Part shown: piece after piece, positions 53,155 through 63,003 of the stretch
Layout: each line of letters begins with the position of its first letter
Numbering within the stretch: the stretch's first letter is position 1
DNA from: Kangiella sp. TOML190
GTDB taxonomy: Bacteria > Pseudomonadota > Gammaproteobacteria > Enterobacterales > Kangiellaceae
Direction of reading: 5' to 3'
NCBI RefSeq assembly: GCF_023706045.1
Contig: NZ_BQYL01000001.1
Coordinates: 930,001-994,000 of the forward strand
DNA length: 64,000 nt
The notes under the pieces: generated by a model
What the model saw: only the letters and a program-made list of their open reading frames with translations
What the model was told of the DNA's origin: nothing
Database searches by the model: none
Made by a program: the position numbers and the translations under genes

Positions 53155-54012
53155 TTAGAGTTGTTCTTTTGCTATTTTAGCCAATTCTATACCGCGATTA
53201 ACAGCAGATTTAATGGCTTTATCGACTATGCTCTGGAATTGGCTTTGCTCGAAGCTGGCCAGTGCTGCTGCGGTAGTGCCGCCAGGCGAAGTTACTTTAG
53301 TCCGCAGTGTAGCAATATCTTGGCTTAAATCTTGCGCTACCATTGAGCTTGCGCCAAATGCGGTTTGGCTGGCGAGTAGTTTAGCGGTTTTGGGATCCAT
53401 ACCTTGAGCGATTGCGCTGTCGATAATCGCTTCTAGAAACAAAAAGTAATAAGCAGGTGCGCTGCCTGCAATGGCCGTGACCAGATCCATCTGTTGCTCC
53501 TGTTCCAGCCAAGCACTCTTACCCACGGCATCGAAAATCGTTTCGCTTTGCGACTTTTGTTGCCGATTAACCGACTCAGTCGCAAACAGCCCCGTTGCTC
53601 CTTGGCCAATTAAGGCTGGGGTGTTGGGCATTGCGCGAACCACTGCGAGCTCTTGCTTGAGTAGTGTTGAGAAAGTTTCAGTTTCCACCCCAGCAGCTAC
53701 CGAAATAAGCAGTTTATTTGAAAAGTTCTGATCCGCTAAAGGTGTTAATGCCGCGGCAAGCTTTTGCGGCTTAACGGCAAAAATGACGATATCCGATGTT
53801 TCCACCACCTGGCGGTTATGATTAGAGGTTGTCAGATTCGGATACTGCTGCTTGAGTGCTTCCAGTTTGCCATTGGAAGGATTGGAGCAGGCCACTTGGT
53901 TTTGGCTAAGGCCATTGGACAGCAGGCCATGAATAATCGCCTGCGCCATATTTCCGGCACCAATAAAGCCGATGTGAACCTTTTCTAAAGTTTGCATGCA
54001 ACTGGTCATCAT
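53155..54012 (-). CDS. proC: Pyrroline-5-carboxylate reductase
   Basis: Last step of proline synthesis, reducing pyrroline-5-carboxylate. The 285 residues include GFIGAGNMAQAIIHGLL (nucleotide loop) and, near the end, LRTKVTSPGGTTAAALASFE (catalytic signature). The first of two adjacent ATG codons overlaps the yggS stop (TAATG), showing coupling; a start at 53997 (MQTLEKV) would give a more typical N terminus. Both are possible. Confidence 0.95.
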   Translation of the reverse strand: MMTSCMQTLEKVHIGFIGAGNMAQAIIHGLLSNGLSQNQVACSNPSNGKLEALKQQYPNLTTSNHNRQVVETSDIVIFAVKPQKLAAALTPLADQNFSNKLLISVAAGVETETFSTLLKQELAVVRAMPNTPALIGQGATGLFATESVNRQQKSQSETIFDAVGKSAWLEQEQQMDLVTAIAGSAPAYYFLFLEAIIDSAIAQGMDPKTAKLLASQTAFGASSMVAQDLSQDIATLRTKVTSPGGTTAAALASFEQSQFQSIVDKAIKSAVNRGIELAKIAKEQL

Positions 54013-54692
54013 TAGTTTCTGTCTCCAAACAGTCGAGTGCCAACACGAACCATGGTCGAGCCGGCGGCAATGGCGGCCGCAAAATCACCCGACATGCCCA
54101 TGGAAATGGTATCTATATTCGGGTATTTCTCAGCTAATTGGCGATAAAAGTCGTAAACTTCTTCAAATTGCCGTTTTTGCGCTGTAAATTCGCTTTGCCG
54201 AGGTGGTAGCACCATTAAGCCCCTAAGTGCCAAATTTTGTTCATTTTCGATCAATTCTGCCAGCTCGAAAACCTCTTCAGGGCCCGCTCCGGCCTTTTGT
54301 GACTCATTAAAGAGGTTTAGTTGGATGCAAACATTGAGTGGTTTTAGTCCTAGTCGAGCTTGGGCTAATTTGGGGATTAACTTGGCACGATCAACCGATT
54401 GTACCCAATCAAAGTTTTCCGCAATGGCCTTGCACTTGCGTGACTGGATGGCCCCAATAAAATGCCATTTTATTTTAAAATCAATAAGTTGCGGTATTTT
54501 TTCGAGTGCTTCTTGCAGTTGGTTTTCGGCGAAATCTCGTTGTCCTTGCTGTGCTAGACGAACCATTTTTTCTACTGACTGGCGTTTACTGACGGCAACA
54601 AGGCGCACTTTTTGTCGGAAATTTTGACTTTTCTCAGTGCTTTTTGCGATTTCTAGTTGCAGATCTTCTAGTGTAGAGGCTATTCTAGTCAT
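54012..54692 (-). CDS. yggS: PLP homeostasis protein YggS
   Basis: PLP-binding, alanine racemase N-terminal domain-like barrel that controls free PLP and amino acid balance. The 226 residues carry LVAVSKRQSVEKMVRLAQ with the PLP lysine, WHFIGAIQSRK and MGMSGDFAAAIAAGSTMVRVG. First gene of the yggS-proC-yggT-DUF4426 unit and divergent from pilT by 35 bases. Confidence 0.96.
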   Translation of the reverse strand: MTRIASTLEDLQLEIAKSTEKSQNFRQKVRLVAVSKRQSVEKMVRLAQQGQRDFAENQLQEALEKIPQLIDFKIKWHFIGAIQSRKCKAIAENFDWVQSVDRAKLIPKLAQARLGLKPLNVCIQLNLFNESQKAGAGPEEVFELAELIENEQNLALRGLMVLPPRQSEFTAQKRQFEEVYDFYRQLAEKYPNIDTISMGMSGDFAAAIAAGSTMVRVGTRLFGDRN

Positions 54693-54727
54693 AGAGTATA
54701 AAAACTATCAAGTATGGGGTCTAACAT

Positions 54728-55762
54728 ATGGATATTACTGAACTTTTAGCATTTAGTGTAAAGAATAATGCTTCTGACTTACACATCTCGGCTGGGATGC
54801 CTCCGTTGATTCGGGTTGATGGCGATATTCGGCGTATTAATTTACCGCCATTAGAAGATAAAGAAGTTCACTCGCTGATTTATGACATTATGAATGATAA
54901 ACAGCGTAAAGACTATGAAGAATTCTTGGAAGCGGATTTCTCCTTCGAAATTAAAGATATTGCCCGTTTCCGTGTCAATGCTTATGTACAAAACCGTGGT
55001 CGAGCCGCGGTTTTTCGTACCATTCCCTCGCGCGTTTTGACCTTAGAAGAAATTAACGCGCCGAAAATTTTCCAAGATATTTCGATGCAGCCGCGTGGCC
55101 TAGTGTTAGTGACAGGGCCTACCGGTTCGGGTAAGTCGACCACCTTGGCGGCGATGATGGATTATGTGAATGAGCAAAAACATGAGCATATTTTGACCAT
55201 CGAGGATCCTATTGAGTTTGTGCATGAGTCAAAAAAATGTTTGGTTAATCAGCGTGAAGTACATCGCGATACGCACAGCTTCTCCAATGCGCTGCGCTCT
55301 GCTTTGCGTGAAGATCCGGATATTATTCTGGTTGGTGAGATGCGTGACCTTGAAACCATTCGCTTGGCGCTGACCGCCGCGGAAACGGGACACTTGGTAT
55401 TCGGTACCTTGCATACCACCTCTGCGGCTAAAACCATTGACCGGGTTATTGACGTTTTCCCAGCTGGCGAAAAAGCCATGGTGCGTTCGATGCTTTCTGA
55501 GTCTTTGCAAGCGGTTATCGCGCAAACCTTGTTGAAGAAAAATGGTGGTGGTCGTTGCGCGGCGCATGAAATCATGATCGGTACTCCAGCGATTCGGAAT
55601 CTGATTCGCGAGGATAAAATTGCGCAAATGTATTCTGCGATGCAAACTGGTATGTCATTGGGCATGCAGACCTTGGATCATGGCTTGAAACAGCTAGTAC
55701 AAAAAGGCATGGTGTCGCGTGCCGATGCTAAATTAAAAGCTAAAAACCCAGAAGAATTCTAA
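54728..55762 (+). CDS. pilT: Type IV pilus retraction ATPase PilT
   Basis: Hexameric ATPase that drives pilus retraction for twitching motility and DNA uptake. The 344 residues match. Walker A is GPTGSGKST at 130-138. The Asp box and Walker B follow (DPDIILVGEMRD) and the His box is GHLVFGTLHTTSA. The C-terminal AIRNLIRE is the family's retraction motif. It precedes pilU by 15 bases. Confidence 0.98.
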   Translation: MDITELLAFSVKNNASDLHISAGMPPLIRVDGDIRRINLPPLEDKEVHSLIYDIMNDKQRKDYEEFLEADFSFEIKDIARFRVNAYVQNRGRAAVFRTIPSRVLTLEEINAPKIFQDISMQPRGLVLVTGPTGSGKSTTLAAMMDYVNEQKHEHILTIEDPIEFVHESKKCLVNQREVHRDTHSFSNALRSALREDPDIILVGEMRDLETIRLALTAAETGHLVFGTLHTTSAAKTIDRVIDVFPAGEKAMVRSMLSESLQAVIAQTLLKKNGGGRCAAHEIMIGTPAIRNLIREDKIAQMYSAMQTGMSLGMQTLDHGLKQLVQKGMVSRADAKLKAKNPEEF

Positions 55763-55777
55763 GACTAAGGAGTTGTT

Positions 55778-56917
55778 ATGTTAATCGAACCTTTGCTTAG
55801 AGCATTGATGGATAATAAGGGCTCGGATTTATTTATTACGGTACATAAACCGCCGAGCATCAAAATCAACGGCGCTATTCGACCGGCTTCAAAAACCATG
55901 TTAACGCCAAAGCAGGTTGAAGAATTAATCCTTTCTTCGATGACTGAAAAACAGAAGAAAGAATTTGAAGAAACCAATGAATGCCAATATGCCATTAGTT
56001 TGGAGAACGTTGGTCGTTTTCGTGCTTCGGCTTTTGTACAGCGTAACCAACCTGGTTTGGTGGTGCGCCGGATCGAAACCAAAATTCCGACCTCAGAAGA
56101 TCTAAAAATCCCTAAAATTCTTGATGAATTGGTGATGGCCAAGCGTGGCATTATTATTTTCGTGGGCGCAACGGGTACTGGTAAATCTACTTCTTTGGCT
56201 TCGATGATTGGTTATCGGAACCGTAATTCAACAGGCCATATTATTTCGGTAGAAGATCCGATCGAGTATGTGCATCGTCACGACCAGTGCATCATTACCC
56301 AGCGCGAAGTGGGGATCGATACCGAGTCTTTTGAAACCGCCTTGAAAAATACTCTACGTCAGGCGCCCGACGTGATTTTGATTGGTGAGGTTCGTTCGCA
56401 CGAAACCATGGCCAACGCTATTACCTTCGCAGAAACCGGTCACTTGTGTTTATGTACTCTGCACGCCAATAACGCTAACCAAGCGATTGACCGGATTTTG
56501 CATTTCTTCCCAAAAGAAGAGCATACAAGGGTCTTGATGGATCTATCCATGAACCTAAAAGCGATTATTGCGCAGCAATTGGTACCAACGGTGGATGGCA
56601 AGGGCCGTCGTGCAGCGATTGAAATTATGATCAACTCGCCATTGATGTCCGATCATATTCGTAAAGGCGAAGTGCATCTGTTGAAAGAATTAATGTCGCG
56701 CTCACGCGATCTAGGTATGCAGACTTTCGATCAGGCGTTATTTGATTTGTATGTTGCAGGCCATATTAGCTATGACGATGCCTTGTTGCATGCAGACTCG
56801 GCTAACGATCTGCGTTTGCGTATCAAGTTGCATGAAAAAGATGCCGCGGCTTTAACCGAATCTACCAGCGACTTGCAAATGCAAGTAGATGATGATGTTT
56901 CATCGACTATGTTTTAG
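55778..56917 (+). CDS. pilU: PilT-dependent retraction ATPase PilU
   Basis: Paralogue of PilT that assists retraction under load. The 379 residues include FVGATGTGKST (Walker A), QAPDVILIGEVRSHETM and GHLCLCTLHANNANQAIDRILHFFP. The longer C-terminal tail, compared with PilT, is usual for PilU. It lies directly after pilT in one operon. The Rhs locus lies past its end. Confidence 0.97.
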   Translation: MLIEPLLRALMDNKGSDLFITVHKPPSIKINGAIRPASKTMLTPKQVEELILSSMTEKQKKEFEETNECQYAISLENVGRFRASAFVQRNQPGLVVRRIETKIPTSEDLKIPKILDELVMAKRGIIIFVGATGTGKSTSLASMIGYRNRNSTGHIISVEDPIEYVHRHDQCIITQREVGIDTESFETALKNTLRQAPDVILIGEVRSHETMANAITFAETGHLCLCTLHANNANQAIDRILHFFPKEEHTRVLMDLSMNLKAIIAQQLVPTVDGKGRRAAIEIMINSPLMSDHIRKGEVHLLKELMSRSRDLGMQTFDQALFDLYVAGHISYDDALLHADSANDLRLRIKLHEKDAAALTESTSDLQMQVDDDVSSTMF

Positions 56918-57346
56918 GTAAGCAATTAAAAATAGCGCTTTGTATATAGCTGCTTGAAGCAGAAGTTATTTGTTATTCACCATGACATTTCCTTAGCTCG
57001 CTTGCCAAAGCGGGTGAGCATTTCAGTGCCAGTGCGAAAAAATAGACCTGTCCCCTTTAATTCAATTCATAAAGTGAAATTCATTATGGATAAGATGAAG
57101 CTGATAATCTAAAAAGCCGCGAGAATTGCGGAAAGATGTTTTTCAGGAAGATGTTATTCTTCTTATAAAAGTTTTAGTGTTTTGTGTCGGGTTCTACACA
57201 GTTGCTTTATTCATAGATGCTGGCGCTGGACTAATCCCCAGACTGTACCGCACTAACTTCCCAATCAAAACCGAAAAGCTATCCCCGCGTATGCTGATTA
57301 AACATCCAAATTTCAGGCAATAAAAAAGCTCCCGGAGGAGCTTCTT
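56918..57346. other. Intergenic region between pilU and the Rhs immunity candidate
   Basis: A 429-base stretch without a convincing gene. It holds an imperfect hairpin at about 56994-57020 (GCTCGCTTGCCAAAGCGGGTGAGC), the stretch AATAGACCTGTCCCC often seen in bacterial dispersed repeats, and a low-quality reading frame at 57126-57323. A two-way hairpin ends it (57322-57348). The composition and repeats mark the edge of an acquired region. Confidence 0.55.
57126..57323 (+). CDS. Doubtful small reading frame with one membrane helix
   Basis: 65 codons from a TTG with no good ribosome site. It has one hydrophobic segment (ILLIKVLVFCVGFYTVALFI) and no recognised family. Its end coincides with the terminator hairpin. 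It may be the remnant of a gene left by insertion of the Rhs region. Confidence 0.25.
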   Translation: MRKDVFQEDVILLIKVLVFCVGFYTVALFIDAGAGLIPRLYRTNFPIKTEKLSPRMLIKHPNFRQ

Positions 57347-57348
57347 TT
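57322..57348. terminator. Bidirectional terminator at the Rhs locus edge
   Basis: Stem AAGCTCC/GGAGCTT with loop CGGA, A run before and T run after. It ends both the minus-strand Rhs/immunity transcript and anything from the left. Confidence 0.85.
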
Positions 57349-57802
57349 AATTATTACATGATTCGTTTTTATTAAGCTTTAATGTTTTTGGATTCTTATC
57401 TCCTTCCACATAATAAGTAACTCCTAGTTCACAATTTTCGGTAGTAACTATAATTATTGAGTGAGAGCCATAACTTGTATGAGCACCAGTACTTAAGGTA
57501 TTTATTATAGGGTTAAAGATCATTCCAATAATTGGGATGCTGGTTTTGCGTTCCGGTACAAGAACCGCACCCTGTTCATCGCTTTTTAAATATTCTCTTC
57601 CACCATTAAATTGAAATGTTGAATGCTTCCAGGTATTAAGCACCTCTACATTTTTTAACGGTTGACTACTTGAATCTTTTATTATTACTTTCCATTCAGG
57701 ATTAACAGTAATAGGAATCGGTATTAACATTACTAGAATCAAGCCAATAATAACTAATACCTTGTTCTTATTACTTTTATTCGATGTCGCATTGGCAGTC
57801 AA
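57347..57802 (-). CDS. Candidate immunity protein of the Rhs locus
   Basis: A 151-residue protein with an N-terminal membrane helix (VLVIIGLILVMLIPIPITV, about 15-33) and a beta-rich exported domain resembling a carboxypeptidase-regulatory-like fold (WKVIIKDSSSQPLKNVEVLN...GGREYLKSDEQGAVLVPER, given only in part). It starts at a TTG decided by a perfect AGGAGG at 57808-57813, and overlaps the Rhs 3' end by 26 bases. Position, coupling and membrane anchoring fit an immunity protein that protects the periplasmic side. No family is recognised, and this role is inferred. Confidence 0.65.
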   Translation of the reverse strand: MTANATSNKSNKNKVLVIIGLILVMLIPIPITVNPEWKVIIKDSSSQPLKNVEVLNTWKHSTFQFNGGREYLKSDEQGAVLVPERKTSIPIIGMIFNPIINTLSTGAHTSYGSHSIIIVTTENCELGVTYYVEGDKNPKTLKLNKNESCNN

Positions 57803-60800
57803 AAGTTCCTCCTTTCAGTACATTATTCATATCATTTACTGTTTGCTGTAACAACTCAGGGTTCTTTAATAAGTCTTGAAGATCTTCTTCTGAACCAGTT
57901 GTAAGTTGACCAACAGATCCACCCATCGGACTTGGAAAGACTATACTAATACTTGGGAAGTCTCCATGCCTAGGAATTTGGCTATTATTCCAAGGCTGGA
58001 ATCCAACATGAGCAGGAGATGTGTTATCCATTACAGGGTGCAGTGCCTGACCCAGTGAATGATAAGCTCTAAATTCATTTCCTTGTTTTAAAAATTTCTC
58101 ATAGTTTTTTAACTTACCCTCAATATATTTTTTTGTTTCAAGACACGCCTTATACTTATCAGGGAAAGTACTTGAAGTCATTGCATGAATATAAGATGTG
58201 TAGGGCTCTTGATTTCCAAGCCAAAAACTATCGGCAAATTTACTCCCAGCTTGCATATGGCTGATTTGATTTGATGTAAAATTATCCCCTCTACCGAATA
58301 CATCTATTATCAAATTGTGAGCGTCTGTGGAATGCAATCCTAAAGGGTCAACAAAATTAACAGGATTAGCACCAACATACCCATAAGTATTAATGCCGCC
58401 ATTCAATCCAATCGGATCAGATTGCAAGTATCTTCCTATTTCAGGATCGTAATCCCTAAAGTAGTTGTAGTGCATGCCTGTTTCAGCATCGCTAATTTGC
58501 CCTGGGAATCGTAGCTTTTGGCTGACATTGTCCAGTTGTACCGTTAGGTTGCCGTATGGGTCGTAACTGCCCTGCCATTGGGTGCTGCCTGATTCATCAG
58601 TTAAGGCGATGGGCGAACCTAGGTGGTCAGTGTGAACGTAAAGTATTTCTTGAGTCTTTGGCTTTTCTCCCAATAGGGCAATATCATCAAGACGACCATG
58701 TCCTTTCACCTGAATAAACTTCACGTTAGTCAACTGAATAGTGGAGTTTAGCAATGCTAAGTCGGCCTGTAAGTCACGCGTAAACGTTTGCCAGCTATTG
58801 TTTTTGGCTTCATTGCCTAAATAAATCTTAAAGGTATTGCCATTACTGGATACAGAATTTGTGCCAGCCTTCGAGTAATAAACAATCGTTTTATTGCCTT
58901 CGTTAGAAGCGATTTTAACCTGTAATAACATGGCTGAAGTTTTTTGTTTCCAACCTAAATAAAACTGCGTTTTGTTGTTCCAGTTTTTATTGCTGGCATT
59001 TTTCAGGCGGAATCCGTTTTTAGTACCATCACCGGTTAATACAATCACATTCGAGTTTAATTCAGTATCAAATTCATTCACCATGGCAGCACCCGCTGGA
59101 TTATTATCAAAAATAGTCCAACCCTCTAATGCTCCATTGTCTCCGTCAAAGTAAACCGTTTTATTGTTTTGATCAGCACCGCCGCCTACTTCTGCTAGCG
59201 TTGCAAGACGCATACCGTTCAAATAGATATATTCTTGGGTGATAGTTCCATCGCTGCTGGTTTCAGCGATTAACTGCCCTGCTTGGTCGTAATGGTAAAG
59301 AGTAATATCTCCATCCACTGTCTTCTTAACTCGCTCACCTTGGGCATTGTATTGATACAGTGCGCTCATGCCGGTTTTGTTGGCTGTGACCATGCGTCCC
59401 ATTTGGTTGTATGTAAAACTTAAGTCACCTTTGGTGAGCGTATTGCCCATCGCATCGTAGCTAAGGTTCGTCGCACCTGCTTGAGTTAAGCGATGACTTG
59501 CTGCATCGTATTGGTAATTTTCAGTAGAACCATCTTGTGTCTTAGTAAGACGATTACCAATCGCATCAAAGCTGTAATCTTGGTCGCCATAAGCGCCCGT
59601 CGCATCCGTCAAACGCGCTAGATTGTCATAGTTAAAACTTTGGTCAAAGTTGGAGTCAAAACTATCGACAATGCTGTTGATGTTGTTTCTTGGAGTATAA
59701 CCATAGCTTAGGTCATTAATACCCGAGAATGACTTGTTGATTAAACGATAATCTTGGTCATAGCTCATGCTTAAGACTTTGCCGTTACCAAAGGTTAGGC
59801 TTTGCAATGGCCCAAACGGTAAGTAGCTGATATTCGAAGCTAAGGTTTGAGTTTGTCCATCGGCTGATGTAGCAACGCTGATTACTTGCCCTAGGTTATT
59901 GCGATTATAATCCACTATTCGACCTGATGGATAGGCGACTTGAGTTAACAAGCCTGCGGCATCGTAGCCATAAGCCGTGACAAAACTAACGCCATTAATC
60001 ACTCGCGTTTCTTGAGATAACTGACCTTTGGCATCGTATTGATAAGAAGTTGAGCCTGACTCATCGTTAATACTGGTGAGTCGACCAATACCTTTATTGT
60101 TATTAGCGGTGGCGTCATACACAAAGCTCACATTCTCTGAGGCATTCGGATAACTAATGCTCGTCACACGATTTAGCGCATCATAGCTATAAGTCGCCGT
60201 AATATTACGAGCATCGGTAACCGTTGACAGATTCCCCGCCGAGTCATAGGTAAAGCTCGAAGTGCCACTATCGGGACTGGTTTGCGAGGTGACTTCACCA
60301 AAAGCGTTGTAAGCGTAGCTCGTGGTTTTATTGGTGGCATCAGTCACTGAGGTTAAACGGTTTTGGCTATCGTAATCGAACTCAGTTTCACCTAGAGCAG
60401 GGTCAACCACTTTTATCAGCCTATCCAACGTATCGTAATAATTGGCTGTAGGATTATTCAGCGCATCGGTACTTTGGGTCGGCAAACCTTCGGCGTCGTA
60501 ATCAACTTTATTGGATTGATTGTTGGCTCCTAAAGTTTCTTTTAAACGCCCTAAATCATTAAACACCGAAGTCGCAAAGCTTTTGATGGTACCACTAGAA
60601 TCTTTAATCTCAGTGCGAGTGCGGTTGCTCATATAATCGAGGGTGTATTCAATGCGGTTGCCTTGTCCATCGACAATGGCGGTTAAACGCTGCGCCGCAT
60701 CGTATTCATAATTGAGCACTACACCGTTGGCCATAGTGACTGAGGTTAGCTGCCCCGCTTTATCATAAGCATAGGTCGTAGTGTCCCCCGCCGTGGTCAT

Positions 60801-62876
60801 GGAGGTTAACCAGCCGCGAGGGTGATAGGCCATGCTCGTCACAGTGCCGTTCGGGTCGGTCACTGATAACGGTTTACCGTGCGCATCATGACTAGTGATT
60901 AAGGTTTCATGCCCCAGCGCATTGGTCACTTTAACCAAGTTACCATTACCTGAAGCATCGTATTCATAAGTGGTGATATCCGACACATCCGTGCGAGCAC
61001 CGTTCACCGTTAACACTTGACCAACTGAGTTATAGGTATAAGAAACCGTACGCGTCTCGTTAGTAGCCTTATCTTTCACCGAGCGCAACAACAAGTTTCC
61101 ATTGGCATCATAAGAGTAAGTGGTTAAACGCTGTGGCTCGTCCACACTTAAGGGCAAGTTGTAAGACGAATGCCATGCTGTGCTAATAGTGCGAGCTTCA
61201 GCGGTGCCAAAGGCTTCAGTTCGAGTTAGCTGCTGACCTTTCGAGTTGTATTGATACGCAGTGATAGTACCGTCGGGTTGGGTCGCTTGGCTCAACATGC
61301 CATTATCGTCATATTGATATTGATAGGTACCTACTGCACAATCAACACAAGGTTGTTGTTGATGGGATACTACTTTGTAAGTACCGTTTTTAATTTCAAA
61401 CTGATAATCGGACTCGGAATAGTTGGCTGCGTTGCGATAAAGCTTAACACTGCTTAAACCTAGCTGATTGGGCAGTTGCTCCGTATATCCAATAGTTGCT
61501 TTTAAAGCGCCACCTGCGTGCTCGGTGGATGTGGCACGGTTAAAGCTATCGTAGTCGTAAGTAGCGTAAATATTGCCTAGCTCGTCCTTAACATTGGTTA
61601 ATACGTTGGTATAACCTCGGTCATCATAAAGATATTCTTTAAAAGGATTATCTGTTAAATCATTCGCTGTTTTATCGGGGAAAGTCACCTTGGTGATAAA
61701 GCCTTTAGAATCATGCTCATAAAGGTATTGATTACCTGCTGGGTCAATAAATGTATTGATAACACGTTTAGTAGTTTGATTGGTAATTGGCACCAGCGTA
61801 TAGAACAATTCTGCTGTACGACCAAAATTATCGGTAATGACCGCATGCTCACCGGTGGGATAGTTAATGTCTTGGTACTGACCATTGCGGAAGCTCTTTT
61901 TGATTAAGCGCCCCTGACTATCAAACTCGTAAAGCGTTCCTGAGATGCTGGTAAAAGCAAAACCATTGGCTGTGTCCGTGAGTTGGCCATCGCGAACTCG
62001 ACCAGCTTGCCAACTTGAGTTTGTTTTTAGAAAGCTGGTTCGACTGCCTGATGGTATGCTTAAGGTTGCGACTTTTGACGTTCCAAAGCCATTGCGAATG
62101 GTTAAATAAGGTAAACCTTCTGCTTGCCAATCATGCTTGGCAATATTTAATAGTTGTATTGGTTGATAGTTATCTGGCAAAGGCTGGTCAAGCACTTCTT
62201 TAAACTTCGCCAATGCATCGCTGGGGCGCTCGGTCGAAAAATAGGTACGTGCAAAATTCAAAGCGCCAACGCTCGCGCTATAATCCGTCTCGGTTTGACG
62301 CTTAACGCCATTGGTGCAATTGATTGGATTATTCTGCCAAGGCGATATGACTGGATTAGAGTCTCCATCACAGCTTTTCGCTTCCTGCGGAATGCGATAA
62401 CAGATTCTGCCCTGATTATTGGCATCACTAATTTCTTCAACAATACCATTAACCGTTCGAGAACCGCCTTCACCAACCTCACGTGCCACACACTGATTAT
62501 CAATTAGATCTTCGGTGCATTCGCAGGCGGGTAGGCACTCACCAGTTTCGTAATCAACAACTTCATCATCTTGACATGAAACCCCATAGTAATCATAAAG
62601 AAGCGCCCATGGGCTATGCTGAACTCCTTTTTGCTTCATTAACCAACCTGCTCCATAAAAATGTAATTGTTTCACGGTGTCGTATCCATAAGAGCAGTAA
62701 CGACTTTCATAACCTCTTTCGGCCGCGAATGAAATGCAAGCATTTAAAGCAGCCTGTTCAGTTTCAAAGTAATAGTGGTGTCTAAAGTGACTGCCTTCGA
62801 TAACTTCAATAACTTCCGACTCGGATTCTAAAGAGATTAATAGTAATGAGATAAGCAAAGTAAAAAAACGTTTCAC
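57777..62876 (-). CDS. Rhs/YD-repeat protein with signal peptide and zinc-phospholipase-like C terminus
   Basis: A 1699-residue polymorphic toxin candidate. A Sec-type hydrophobic N terminus and a Cys-rich region (to about 160) are followed by YD repeats (roughly 300-1230) that form a shell. The conserved core YIYLNGMRLATL is followed by an inserted ~175-residue segment (about 1235-1410), then YVHTDHLGSPIALTDE and the DPEIGRYLQSDPIGLNGG motif. The variable C-terminal domain (about 1515-1699) has SHMQAGSKFADSF and HSLGQALHPVMDNTSPAHVGF, matching the histidine/aspartate pattern of zinc-dependent phospholipase C-like domains. Full length and intact. Export and target are inferred. Confidence 0.85.
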   Translation of the reverse strand: MKRFFTLLISLLLISLESESEVIEVIEGSHFRHHYYFETEQAALNACISFAAERGYESRYCSYGYDTVKQLHFYGAGWLMKQKGVQHSPWALLYDYYGVSCQDDEVVDYETGECLPACECTEDLIDNQCVAREVGEGGSRTVNGIVEEISDANNQGRICYRIPQEAKSCDGDSNPVISPWQNNPINCTNGVKRQTETDYSASVGALNFARTYFSTERPSDALAKFKEVLDQPLPDNYQPIQLLNIAKHDWQAEGLPYLTIRNGFGTSKVATLSIPSGSRTSFLKTNSSWQAGRVRDGQLTDTANGFAFTSISGTLYEFDSQGRLIKKSFRNGQYQDINYPTGEHAVITDNFGRTAELFYTLVPITNQTTKRVINTFIDPAGNQYLYEHDSKGFITKVTFPDKTANDLTDNPFKEYLYDDRGYTNVLTNVKDELGNIYATYDYDSFNRATSTEHAGGALKATIGYTEQLPNQLGLSSVKLYRNAANYSESDYQFEIKNGTYKVVSHQQQPCVDCAVGTYQYQYDDNGMLSQATQPDGTITAYQYNSKGQQLTRTEAFGTAEARTISTAWHSSYNLPLSVDEPQRLTTYSYDANGNLLLRSVKDKATNETRTVSYTYNSVGQVLTVNGARTDVSDITTYEYDASGNGNLVKVTNALGHETLITSHDAHGKPLSVTDPNGTVTSMAYHPRGWLTSMTTAGDTTTYAYDKAGQLTSVTMANGVVLNYEYDAAQRLTAIVDGQGNRIEYTLDYMSNRTRTEIKDSSGTIKSFATSVFNDLGRLKETLGANNQSNKVDYDAEGLPTQSTDALNNPTANYYDTLDRLIKVVDPALGETEFDYDSQNRLTSVTDATNKTTSYAYNAFGEVTSQTSPDSGTSSFTYDSAGNLSTVTDARNITATYSYDALNRVTSISYPNASENVSFVYDATANNNKGIGRLTSINDESGSTSYQYDAKGQLSQETRVINGVSFVTAYGYDAAGLLTQVAYPSGRIVDYNRNNLGQVISVATSADGQTQTLASNISYLPFGPLQSLTFGNGKVLSMSYDQDYRLINKSFSGINDLSYGYTPRNNINSIVDSFDSNFDQSFNYDNLARLTDATGAYGDQDYSFDAIGNRLTKTQDGSTENYQYDAASHRLTQAGATNLSYDAMGNTLTKGDLSFTYNQMGRMVTANKTGMSALYQYNAQGERVKKTVDGDITLYHYDQAGQLIAETSSDGTITQEYIYLNGMRLATLAEVGGGADQNNKTVYFDGDNGALEGWTIFDNNPAGAAMVNEFDTELNSNVIVLTGDGTKNGFRLKNASNKNWNNKTQFYLGWKQKTSAMLLQVKIASNEGNKTIVYYSKAGTNSVSSNGNTFKIYLGNEAKNNSWQTFTRDLQADLALLNSTIQLTNVKFIQVKGHGRLDDIALLGEKPKTQEILYVHTDHLGSPIALTDESGSTQWQGSYDPYGNLTVQLDNVSQKLRFPGQISDAETGMHYNYFRDYDPEIGRYLQSDPIGLNGGINTYGYVGANPVNFVDPLGLHSTDAHNLIIDVFGRGDNFTSNQISHMQAGSKFADSFWLGNQEPYTSYIHAMTSSTFPDKYKACLETKKYIEGKLKNYEKFLKQGNEFRAYHSLGQALHPVMDNTSPAHVGFQPWNNSQIPRHGDFPSISIVFPSPMGGSVGQLTTGSEEDLQDLLKNPELLQQTVNDMNNVLKGGTFDCQCDIE

Positions 62877-63003
62877 TGGGGTTTCCTTTTTTATTATTCG
62901 GACTTAAAGCAGTTTTTTTATAGTCGAAGTCCGTTTCAAATGATGGATAAAGCTTATAGTTACTTATTGCTGAGATCAAGCCTGTTCAAGCAAGGTTTAA
63001 CCC

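Noticed and set aside
55229-55665. Two overlapping 138-codon minus-strand frames opposite pilT
   Set aside because: They are shadows of the highly conserved PilT coding sequence.
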